Below, in pieces: positions 1 to 5,124 of a stretch of 5,124 nucleotides of DNA. The stretch's first letter is position 1. Every line of letters starts with the position of its first letter. The stretch lies in NCBI GenBank assembly GCA_947475795.1, contig CANJOX010000264.1:1-5124 (forward strand), written 5' to 3'. The translations under genes and the position numbers were made by a program. The notes under the pieces were generated by a model, which saw only the letters and a program-made list of their open reading frames with translations, ran no database searches and was not told where the DNA came from. This stretch comes from Gemmatimonadota bacterium. Its GTDB lineage: Bacteria; Gemmatimonadota; Gemmatimonadetes; Gemmatimonadales; Gemmatimonadaceae.

Positions 1-408
1 CGAGGCACTGAAGTACGGATCGGTCACGAGCCCGGTGCGCTCGGCGATCATCGCCGCGTGCGGCGCCAGCGCGGCGCACCGCTCCGCCGTCCGGCGGTCC
101 TGCCACACGATCGCGTGATGCACCGCACGCCCGGTGGCGCGCTCCCACACGACGATCGTTTCGCGCTGATTCGTGATCCCGATCGCGATCGGCCGATCGC
201 CGGTCGCCGCCTCGGCGTTCGCGAGCGCCTCGCGGGCCGCATCGATGGTGCGCTCGAGAATCTCGTGCGCGTCATGCTCCACCCATCCGGGTGCCGGATA
301 GTGCTGCGTGATTTCCCGGTAGGCACGGCCGAGCACGCGCCCACTCCGACCGATGACGAGACAGGTGGTGCCAGTGGTACCCTGGTCGATCGCGAGAATG
401 CACGTCAT
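1..408 (-). CDS. glpK: Glycerol kinase, N-terminal 136 residues (partial, cut by window edge)
   Basis: Glycerol kinase phosphorylates glycerol with ATP to sn-glycerol 3-phosphate in the cytoplasm, the entry step of glycerol use. The minus-strand frame from the ATG at 408 is open to the window edge. Family landmarks, in order: the FGGY-kinase phosphate loop DQGTTGTT (residues 8-15), PGWVEHD (40-46), GITNQRET (77-84), IVWQDRRTA (100-108) and GLVTDPYFS (126-134). R82, E83, W102 and Y132 line up with glycerol-contacting residues of E. coli GlpK (R84, E85, W104, Y136), which argues for glycerol kinase and against a sugar-specific FGGY kinase. Oddity: where E. coli has S-S-R after the two threonines, this protein has G-T-T, so the ATP-contacting arginine is replaced. 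The start is supported by GGAG six bases upstream. The gene lies 19 bp behind mtnA on the same strand, so co-transcription is likely. About three quarters of the protein, including the catalytic aspartate region, lies outside the window. Confidence 0.93.
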   Translation of the reverse strand, partial: MTCILAIDQGTTGTTCLVIGRSGRVLGRAYREITQHYPAPGWVEHDAHEILERTIDAAREALANAEAATGDRPIAIGITNQRETIVVWERATGRAVHHAIVWQDRRTAERCAALAPHAAMIAERTGLVTDPYFSAS

Positions 409-414
409 AGCGGA

Positions 415-418
415 CTCC
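415..418 (-). promoter_or_regulatory. Ribosome binding site of glpK
   Basis: On the minus strand GGAG stands six bases before the ATG at 408. It lies in the 19-bp gap after the mtnA stop codon and is preceded by a run of six T (420-425), which is unusual in this GC-rich DNA. It supports the ATG at 408 as the glpK start and independent ribosome loading within a shared mtnA-glpK transcript. Confidence 0.6.
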
Positions 419-427
419 GAAAAAAGG

Positions 428-1438
428 TCATGCCGCGCTCCCGGACAGGAATGGCGGCGCGATGAAGCCACGATCAGTGAGGTAGCCGGTGACCAGCGCC
501 CGCGGCGTCACATCGAAGGCAGGGTTCCAGACCGCGGTGCCCGCGGGGAGCTCGCCGAGTTCATCGGCGTGGCGGTGTTCGATGACGATGTCGCCGCCCG
601 ACGCCGTGGCCGGGTCGACAGTGCTCCACGGCGCCGCCACGTAGAAGGGTATCCCGTGCGCGCGGGCGGCCAGCGCCACGCCGTAGGTCCCCACCTTGTT
701 CGCGACGTCGCCGTTGGCCGCGATCCGATCGGCCCCGACAATAACCAGATCCACCGCGCCGGAACGCAGCAACGAGGCCGCCGCACCATCGGGGAGGACG
801 GTGACGGGAATCCCGGCGCGCTGCAATTCCCACGCGGTCAGCCGCGCGCCCTGACGCAGCGGGCGGGTCTCATCGGCATACACCGAGACCCGGCGCCCGA
901 TCCGGTGGGCCAGATGCACGGGCGCCAGCGCAGTCCCGATCCCCGCCGTGGCCAGAGCTCCGGCGTTGCAGTGCGTCAGCACCCGCGCGCCGTCGGGGAC
1001 GATCGCCAGTCCATGCTGGCCGATCGCCTCGCACATGGCGACATCCTCGGCCCGGATCGCCTCGGCATCTGCGCGCAGCGCCGCCAAGAGGTGGTGGTCG
1101 GAGACGGTGGCCGCAACCGCGAGGAGCCGCCCCACAGCCCAGGCCAGATTCACCGCCGTCGGGCGCGCCGCGATGAGTCGCGCGGCAGCGTCCGGCAGCC
1201 GGTCACGGACCACCGTGCCCGACGCTGCGGCATCGTGGCCGAGCGCGACGACGAGCCCGATCGCGGCTGCGACCCCGATCGCGGGCGCCCCGCGTACCGC
1301 CAACGTGCGGATCGCGTCAATCACCTCATCGAGCGTGACCAGATCCCGCACCACCTCGGCGCTCGGCAGGTGCCGTTGGTCGAGAATGCGGAGCGAACAA
1401 CGGTCTGGGGACCAATCGACGGCAGGGGTGGCGAGCAC
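428..1438 (-). CDS. mtnA: S-methyl-5-thioribose-1-phosphate isomerase
   Basis: MtnA converts the aldose 5-methylthioribose 1-phosphate to 5-methylthioribulose 1-phosphate in the methionine salvage pathway, which recycles the methylthioadenosine left by polyamine and related synthesis. It is a cytoplasmic eIF2B-alpha/beta/delta-like fold protein. From the GTG at 1438 it has 336 residues. Signature motifs: LDQRHLP near the N-terminus, RGAPAIG (49-55), [11 protein letters not shown] with Cys157, ETRP (190-193) followed by [10 protein letters not shown] (196-205), [15 protein letters not shown] with Asp237, FYVAAP (265-270) and PAFDVTP (306-312). Cys157 and Asp237 match catalytic Cys160 and Asp240 of the B. 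subtilis enzyme, with the same 80-residue spacing. The frame stays open to another GTG at 1492 (354 residues). I prefer 1438 because it puts the catalytic residues at family-typical positions and because the extra 18 codons (AAA TGT ATA and others) look non-coding. However, 1492 has the better Shine-Dalgarno-like sequence (GGTGG). It is divergent from the hydratase gene and followed by glpK. Confidence 0.95.
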   Translation of the reverse strand: MLATPAVDWSPDRCSLRILDQRHLPSAEVVRDLVTLDEVIDAIRTLAVRGAPAIGVAAAIGLVVALGHDAAASGTVVRDRLPDAAARLIAARPTAVNLAWAVGRLLAVAATVSDHHLLAALRADAEAIRAEDVAMCEAIGQHGLAIVPDGARVLTHCNAGALATAGIGTALAPVHLAHRIGRRVSVYADETRPLRQGARLTAWELQRAGIPVTVLPDGAAASLLRSGAVDLVIVGADRIAANGDVANKVGTYGVALAARAHGIPFYVAAPWSTVDPATASGGDIVIEHRHADELGELPAGTAVWNPAFDVTPRALVTGYLTDRGFIAPPFLSGSAA

Positions 1439-1528
1439 AGGGCAAACGTAGCCGCGGGACGCCTCCGTGCCAGCGCCCCGTATACATTTCACCGCTCCGC
1501 ACCACCCCCGCTTCGCCCTAAGTCCGCC
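1439..1528. promoter_or_regulatory. Divergent control region between mtnA and the enoyl-CoA hydratase gene
   Basis: This short stretch separates two divergent genes and should hold the start signals for both. The only conspicuous element is TATACAT at 1481-1487, which resembles a sigma-70 -10 box for the rightward gene; transcription would then begin near 1494, about 35 bases before its ATG. No good -35 box lies 16-18 bp upstream, so the promoter call is weak. The core GTATAC is palindromic and could also be read on the minus strand. If mtnA starts at the GTG at 1492 instead of 1438, the region shrinks to 36 bp and the TATACAT would lie inside the mtnA reading frame. No terminator or strong operator palindrome was seen. 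Confidence 0.35.
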
Positions 1529-2308
1529 ATGCCCTACCAGTTCCTGACCTTCGACGTTTCCGACCGCATCGCCACGATCACGGTGAACCGGCCGGACAAG
1601 CTGAACGCGCTGAACGACGCCACGATCGCTGAGCTGGGCGTCGCCATCGACGAAGCCGTGTCACGCGACGACGTCGGCGCGGTGCTCCTAACGGGCGCCG
1701 GGCGCGCCTTCGTGGCGGGGGCGGACATCGCAGAACTGCAGAGCCAGTCGCCGCTGGAAGCACAGCGACGCGCGCGGGCAGGCCAGGCGATCTTCCGTCG
1801 GTTCGAAACGAGCCCCAAGCCGACCGTCGCCGCCATCAACGGCTTCGCGCTGGGCGGCGGATGCGAACTGGCCATGGCGTGCCACCTCCGCATCGCGAGC
1901 GAGAAGGCCAAACTCGGGCAACCGGAAGTCAAGCTTGGCATCGTGCCGGGCTACGGCGGCACGCAGCGCCTGCCCCGGCTGGTTGGCCGCGGCGCCGCCC
2001 TGCGCCTGCTCCTGACGGGCGACATGATCGATGCCGCCGAAGCCCACCGGCTGGGGCTGGTCGATCAGGTCACGCCGGCCGACGACCTGATCGCCACCAC
2101 CCGGGCGCTGCTCACCACGATGCTGGCCAACGCTCCCCTCGCCATGGCCGGATGCATCGAGGCGCTCAACCGCGGTCAGGATGTGCCCCTCGAGGAAGGC
2201 GGGGCGATCGAGTCCGACTTCTTCGGCCTGCTCTCCAGCACCGCTGACATGCAGGAAGGGATGCGCGCCTTCCTCGAGAAACGCGCGCCCCGGTTTACCG
2301 GGCGCTGA
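1529..2308 (+). CDS. Enoyl-CoA hydratase/isomerase (crotonase) family protein
   Basis: A 259-residue crotonase-fold protein, the usual length for bacterial enoyl-CoA hydratases, which add water to trans-2-enoyl-CoA in fatty acid or acyl-CoA breakdown in the cytoplasm. Motifs: NRPDKLNAL (20-28); the oxyanion-hole segment AGADIAEL (63-70); AAINGFALGGGCELAMAC (101-118) with Gly110 and Glu113; and GQPEVKLGIVPGYGGTQRL (130-148) with Glu133. Glu113 and Glu133 correspond to the two catalytic glutamates of rat mitochondrial hydratase (Glu144, Glu164), with the same 20-residue spacing, so true hydratase activity is expected over isomerase-only activity. The C-terminus (EGMRAFLEKRAPRF) is also typical. 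Substrate chain length cannot be read from the sequence; crotonyl-CoA hydratase or a PaaF-like role are possible. The start is the ATG opening MPYQFLTFDV. The frame is open far upstream, but that part is antisense to mtnA and has no homology-like features. No clear Shine-Dalgarno is visible. recF begins 13 bp after the stop, suggesting one transcript. Confidence 0.93.
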   Translation: MPYQFLTFDVSDRIATITVNRPDKLNALNDATIAELGVAIDEAVSRDDVGAVLLTGAGRAFVAGADIAELQSQSPLEAQRRARAGQAIFRRFETSPKPTVAAINGFALGGGCELAMACHLRIASEKAKLGQPEVKLGIVPGYGGTQRLPRLVGRGAALRLLLTGDMIDAAEAHRLGLVDQVTPADDLIATTRALLTTMLANAPLAMAGCIEALNRGQDVPLEEGGAIESDFFGLLSSTADMQEGMRAFLEKRAPRFTGR

Positions 2309-2321
2309 TCGCGCCGCCACC

Positions 2322-3476
2322 GTGCTCTCGAGGCTGATCGCCAGCGACTATCGCAACTTCACCCGGCTCGACGTGGATATTCCCGCGGCCGGGCTGGTGG
2401 TGATCGGCGAGAACGGGCACGGGAAGACCAACCTGCTCGAGGCCGTCGCGTATCTGGCGCTGCTGCGCTCATTCCGCGGGGCGCGCGACGCCGACGTGGT
2501 GCGCTTCGGCGCGCCGGCCTTCCACGTGCGCGCCACTCTCATGCGCCCGTCAGCCTACGACACGATCAGCGTGGGATACGAGCGGAGTTCGCGACGCAAG
2601 CGGGCCACGCTGGACGGCGTGGAGCAGCCACGGCTCACCAGCGCCCTGGGGGCGCTGCCGTCCGTGCAGTTCTCGCCGGCGGATGTGGCACTGGTCGCGG
2701 GCGGCCCCGGCGAGCGCCGACGGTATCTCGACGTCATGCTCGCACTCTCCTCACGCCCGTACCTGCAGGCACTGCAGCAGTACCGCGCCGCGCTGCTGCG
2801 ACGCAACGCGGCGCTGCGGATCGCGCAGCGAGACGGCGGCCGCGGCGCCGAGCCGGAGGCGCGCGTGAGCGTGTGGGAACCGGCGATGGCCGAGCACGGA
2901 GGATTCATCGCGGCCGCGCGCCATGCCTTCGTGCGCGATCACGCCGCGCGCTTTACGCAGCTGTCGGCGGCGATCGGCGAGCGGCACACGGTCGCGATGA
3001 AATACGCGGCCGGCGGCGGCGAGCAATCCGGCGACCTGCTCACGGACGCGCGGGCGCAGGCCGAGGCGTACACGCGGACCTTCGCGCAGCAGCGGGCGCA
3101 GGAGTTGCGGCGCGGCGTGACCTTGGTGGGACCGCACCGCGACGATCTGTCGTTGTCGCTGGGCGGACGCGATCTGCGGACCTTTGGCTCGGCGGGACAG
3201 CAGCGCAGTGCGGCCATCGCGCTGCGCCTGCTCGAGTTGGCGACGTTGCGCGACGCGGTGGGGCATCCGCCGTTGCTGTTGTTGGACGACCCGTTCGCCG
3301 AACTGGATCTGGGGCGCGCCGCCCGGGTGCTGTCGTTGCTGGAGGGGGCGGGCGCGTCGCAGGTCTTGCTGGCGGTGCCGCGAGTGGAGGATATCCCACC
3401 GGCCTTCACACGTCTCGCGCAACGCTCGATGCACGACGGCGTACTGGCCGCCACGGCGACGCGGGAGCCGGTGTGA
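2322..3476 (+). CDS. recF: DNA replication and repair protein RecF
   Basis: RecF is an SMC-like ABC ATPase that binds gapped DNA with RecO and RecR, helps load RecA at single-strand gaps and supports recovery of stalled forks. The 384-residue frame (E. coli RecF has 357) carries YRNF near the N-terminus; a Walker A box GENGHGKT (29-36, Lys35) followed by NLLEA; RSFR (49-52); the RecF-typical FSPADVALVAGGPGERRRYLD (about 117-137); GPHRDDL (270-276); the ABC signature SAGQQRS (290-296); Walker B LLLLDD (318-323); and a D-loop AELD (326-329). Oddity: Walker B continues DDPFAELD, with proline where I recall V or a similar residue in most RecF proteins. The start is the GTG giving VLSRLIASDYRNF, the expected RecF beginning. 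No Shine-Dalgarno is visible, and the start lies 13 bp behind the hydratase stop, so translational coupling is plausible. Upstream in-frame codons overlap the hydratase gene and are not RecF-like. Its last bases overlap the next gene by 4 bp. Confidence 0.95.
   Translation: MLSRLIASDYRNFTRLDVDIPAAGLVVIGENGHGKTNLLEAVAYLALLRSFRGARDADVVRFGAPAFHVRATLMRPSAYDTISVGYERSSRRKRATLDGVEQPRLTSALGALPSVQFSPADVALVAGGPGERRRYLDVMLALSSRPYLQALQQYRAALLRRNAALRIAQRDGGRGAEPEARVSVWEPAMAEHGGFIAAARHAFVRDHAARFTQLSAAIGERHTVAMKYAAGGGEQSGDLLTDARAQAEAYTRTFAQQRAQELRRGVTLVGPHRDDLSLSLGGRDLRTFGSAGQQRSAAIALRLLELATLRDAVGHPPLLLLDDPFAELDLGRAARVLSLLEGAGASQVLLAVPRVEDIPPAFTRLAQRSMHDGVLAATATREPV
3463..3467 (+). promoter_or_regulatory. 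Ribosome binding site of the DUF721 gene, inside the end of recF
   Basis: GGGAG lies five bases before the GTG at 3473, within the last codons of recF. This decides the start of the small downstream gene and indicates translational coupling across the GTGA overlap, because the ribosome finishing recF ends on top of the new start. Confidence 0.6.
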
Positions 3477-3784
3477 GCGAACCGAAAAAGCGGGCGCCGG
3501 CCAAGGTGGGCGATGTGTTGGCGTCGGTATTGCAGCAGGCGGGTTTGACGGACCGCGTGGCGCAGGCGGCGGTGATCCCCGAGTGGCCCGGCTTGGTAGG
3601 CGGTCAGATCGCCGCGGTGACGGAGCCGTTACTGCTGCAGCAGGATGGCACGCTCGTGGTGATGGTGCGGACTCATGCCTGGATGCAGGAGCTCACGTTT
3701 CTGGAGCCCGAGCTGCTGCGGTCGCTGAACCGCGACCCGTCACGGCCGCCGGTGACGCGACTGCGCTGGATGCTGCAGCGCTGA
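3473..3784 (+). CDS. DUF721 (DciA-like) protein, candidate replicative helicase loader/operator
   Basis: A 103-residue soluble protein with the DUF721 pattern: a basic N-terminus (EPKKRAPAK), a helix (VGDVLASVLQQAGL, 12-25), the WPGLVG segment (38-43), a beta stretch DGTLVVMV (58-65), and THAWMQELTFLEPELL (67-82) followed by SLN, with the usual two tryptophans at 38 and 70. DciA, the characterised DUF721 protein, interacts with the DnaB replicative helicase and takes the loading role in bacteria lacking DnaC or DnaI. Whether this short version does so is an inference from family and place. DUF721 genes sitting between recF and gyrB are familiar from actinobacterial origin regions. The start is GTG in a GTGA overlap with the recF stop, with GGGAG five bases upstream. 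No signal peptide or membrane segment is seen. No terminator-like hairpin follows the stop, so read-through into the gyrB leader is possible. Confidence 0.83.
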   Translation: MSEPKKRAPAKVGDVLASVLQQAGLTDRVAQAAVIPEWPGLVGGQIAAVTEPLLLQQDGTLVVMVRTHAWMQELTFLEPELLRSLNRDPSRPPVTRLRWMLQR

Positions 3785-3838
3785 GCTGCCCATCTTGCAA
3801 GTTGTTGATTGGCAATAGGTTACGTTCGCAGCGCCCAG

Positions 3839-3867
3839 TTGCGTGGCAAATCCGAATCGACTACATT
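3839..3867 (+). promoter_or_regulatory. Putative gyrB promoter
   Basis: TTGCGT (3839-3844) and TACATT (3862-3867) are separated by 17 bp and match the sigma-70 consensus at 3 of 6 and 4 of 6 positions. They lie in the most AT-rich stretch of the window, within the 150-bp gap before gyrB. Transcription would start near 3874, giving a leader of about 60 bases. A second, weaker pair, TTGCAA (3795-3800) and TAGGTT (3816-3821), is spaced only 15 bp. A gyrase promoter is expected to respond to DNA supercoiling, but nothing here proves it. Confidence 0.4.
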
Positions 3868-3884
3868 TAGGGGTTGTGTTTGCA

Positions 3885-3900
3885 GGCCAGTCCGCTGGCC
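3885..3900 (+). repeat. Perfect 6-bp inverted repeat (hairpin) in the gyrB leader
   Basis: GGCCAG and CTGGCC flank a TCCG loop. With one bulged A (3884), two more pairs form (3882-3883 with 3901-3902), giving a GC-rich stem of about eight pairs. It lies between the putative promoter and the gyrB start, 34 bases before the ATG. No T run follows, so it is not an intrinsic terminator. It could stabilise the mRNA, affect translation or bind a protein; the sequence does not say which. Confidence 0.4.
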
Positions 3901-3934
3901 GCAGCGGTTCATTTCTTCGGGACATCCCCACCTC

Positions 3935-5124
3935 ATGGCGAATAGCAGCGAACAGCCCGAGAACGGGTACGGCGCAAACAGCATCACCGTTCTCAAGGGG
4001 CTCGAGGCGGTCCGCAAGCGCCCCGGCATGTACATCGGCTCCACGTCCGCACGTGGTCTGCACCATCTCGTGTACGAGGTGGTGGACAACTCGATCGACG
4101 AAGCGCTGGCCGGCCATGCCGACCGCGTGCACGTCACGATCCACGCCGACGACTCCATCAGCGTCGAGGACAACGGACGCGGCATTCCGGTGGACATGCA
4201 TCCGGTGGAGAAGATGCCCGGGGTGGAACTGGCCATGACGGTGCTGCACGCCGGCGGCAAGTTCGACAAGGACACCTACAAGGTGTCGGGCGGTCTGCAC
4301 GGCGTCGGCGTGTCGGTGGTGAATGCGCTGTCGAAGGAGCTCAAGGTCTGGATCAAGCGCGGCGGCAAGGAACACTACATGGACTTCGCGCGCGGCATCA
4401 CGCAGACCAAGCTCAAGGTCATCCGGTCGGTGGCGGCGAAGGAAACCGGCACGAAAGTCTGGTTCAAGCCCGACGGCGAGATCTTCCAGGAAACGCTGCG
4501 CTACGAGTGGGCCACGCTGGCCAGCCGGCTCCGCGAACTCGCCTATCTGAACAAGGGCATTCAGATCACCCTGCGTGACGAACGCCCCGACGAAATGAAG
4601 GAAGGCGTGGCGCGCGAGGAAGTGTTCTTTGCCCGGGGCGGCCTGAAAGAGTTCGTCACGTACCTCATCGGCAACAAGAAGCCGCTGCATCAGGACGTGG
4701 TGTACATCGACACGACGCGCGACGACATCGGCATCGAGATGGCGCTGCAGTACAACGACAGCTACGCCGAGAACGTGTTCTCGTTCGTGAACAACATCAA
4801 CACGCATGAAGGCGGCACGCACCTCACCGGCTTCAAGAGCGCGCTGACGTCGGTGATCAACAAGTACATCCAGGACAAGTCGACGCTCAACAAGAAGGAC
4901 AAGGAAACACGCCTGTCCGGCGATGACGTGCGTGAAGGGCTCACGGCCGTGCTGTCGGTGAAGGTGCTCGAGCCGCAGTTCGAAGGGCAGACCAAGACCA
5001 AGCTCGGCAACTCGGAAGTCGAAGGCGCCGTGCGCAGCGTGATGAACGAACTGCTCACGCAGTACCTCGACGAGCATCCGAAGTCGGCCAACATCATCAT
5101 CGACAAGGCGATGTCGGCGGCACG
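3935..5124 (+). CDS. gyrB: DNA gyrase subunit B, N-terminal 396 residues (partial, cut by window edge)
   Basis: GyrB is the ATPase subunit of DNA gyrase (A2B2), the type IIA topoisomerase that introduces negative supercoils ahead of replication and transcription. The visible part holds the GHKL ATPase and transducer domains: LEAVRKRPGMYIGS (23-36), YEVVDNSIDEALAG (47-60), VEDNGRGIPVD (77-87) and SGGLHGVGVSVVNALS (118-133). Glu48, Asn52 and Asp79 match E. coli Glu42, Asn46 and Asp73. NTHEGGTHLTGF follows, and the transducer-loop motif QTKTKLG (352-358) supplies the ATP-sensing Gln352 and Lys354 (E. coli Gln335 and Lys337). The TOPRIM and GyrA-binding parts lie beyond the edge, so ParE is not strictly excluded, but the recF-DUF721 neighbourhood strongly favours GyrB. 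The ATG at 3935 gives a normal short N-terminal tail. No strong Shine-Dalgarno is present (only GGGA twelve bases upstream). Its own promoter is probably in the 150-bp gap upstream. Confidence 0.95.
   Translation, partial: MANSSEQPENGYGANSITVLKGLEAVRKRPGMYIGSTSARGLHHLVYEVVDNSIDEALAGHADRVHVTIHADDSISVEDNGRGIPVDMHPVEKMPGVELAMTVLHAGGKFDKDTYKVSGGLHGVGVSVVNALSKELKVWIKRGGKEHYMDFARGITQTKLKVIRSVAAKETGTKVWFKPDGEIFQETLRYEWATLASRLRELAYLNKGIQITLRDERPDEMKEGVAREEVFFARGGLKEFVTYLIGNKKPLHQDVVYIDTTRDDIGIEMALQYNDSYAENVFSFVNNINTHEGGTHLTGFKSALTSVINKYIQDKSTLNKKDKETRLSGDDVREGLTAVLSVKVLEPQFEGQTKTKLGNSEVEGAVRSVMNELLTQYLDEHPKSANIIIDKAMSAA

Noticed and set aside
170..215. Cluster of GATC/CGATCG sites resembling a methylation or DnaA-region signature
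   Set aside because: The bases encode the conserved GlpK stretch RPIAIGIT. Isoleucine ATC codons flanked by G and C create the repeats, so no separate function is needed.
353..1528. Long plus-strand open frame joined in frame to the enoyl-CoA hydratase, suggesting a 651-residue fusion protein
   Set aside because: It is antisense to mtnA, which has all its family motifs. The translation is arginine-, glycine- and proline-rich with no recognisable domain, as expected for a GC-rich shadow frame, and the crotonase homology begins exactly at the ATG at 1529.
2751..3434. Minus-strand frames opposite recF (171-227 residues)
   Set aside because: They lie entirely inside recF, contain glutamine/arginine-rich or serine/alanine-rich filler without motifs, and have no start signals.
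3785..3838. Possible terminator after the DUF721 gene
   Set aside because: No stable GC stem followed by a T run is visible; the TTGC/GCAA matches at 3795-3815 are too short and gapped.
3785..3934. Possible replication origin next to gyrB
   Set aside because: I found no cluster of DnaA boxes (TTATCCACA-like) and no AT-rich repeats of the kind seen at origins; the A+T-rich part is short and better explained as a promoter.
3740..5077. 445-residue minus-strand open frame opposite gyrB
   Set aside because: gyrB on the plus strand is unmistakable. The antisense translation is a low-complexity mix rich in H, V, R, L and D, typical of the complement of a GC-rich gene with strong third-position bias, and it runs through the gyrB leader.
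1..5124. A novel defence, mobile or secondary-metabolite system
   Set aside because: Every substantial frame is explained by a known housekeeping family (GlpK, MtnA, crotonase, RecF, DUF721, GyrB). There is no foreign base composition, direct-repeat array, integrase or transposase.

Overview
This is a GC-rich (by eye roughly two thirds G+C) bacterial chromosomal window made almost entirely of densely packed housekeeping genes. The gene content and the order recF - DUF721 - gyrB fit a free-living Gram-negative-type bacterium. The protein style is compatible with Gemmatimonadota or a related phylum, but that placement is an impression and not something I could test.

Layout. On the minus strand, two co-directional genes run leftward: mtnA (5-methylthioribose-1-phosphate isomerase, complete, 1438 down to 428) and, 19 bp behind it, the first 136 codons of glpK (glycerol kinase, 408 down to 1, cut by the window edge). 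A short divergent control region (about 1439-1528) separates them from a rightward cluster: an enoyl-CoA hydratase/isomerase-family gene (1529-2308), recF (2322-3476), a small DUF721 gene (3473-3784, overlapping the recF stop by 4 bp), a 150-bp non-coding leader, and the first 396 codons of gyrB (3935 to the window edge).

How the genes work together. recF, DUF721 and gyrB form the replication part. RecF is an ATPase that acts at gapped DNA and stalled forks. DUF721 proteins are related to the DnaB helicase loader/operator DciA. GyrB is the ATPase subunit of DNA gyrase. The enoyl-CoA hydratase gene sits directly upstream of recF with a 13-bp gap and is probably co-transcribed with it, although its reaction (fatty acid or acyl-CoA degradation) is unrelated. 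MtnA belongs to methionine salvage and GlpK to glycerol use. Their pairing is probably positional, although salvage pathways that yield dihydroxyacetone phosphate offer a speculative metabolic link.

There is no gene-free stretch longer than 300 bases. I saw no tRNA, rRNA, CRISPR array, insertion sequence or phage-like gene, and no convincing novel system. The points most worth a second look are the gyrB leader (promoter-like boxes plus a perfect hairpin), the separation of recF from dnaA/dnaN, the variant phosphate-binding loop of GlpK, and the start-codon choices for mtnA and recF.
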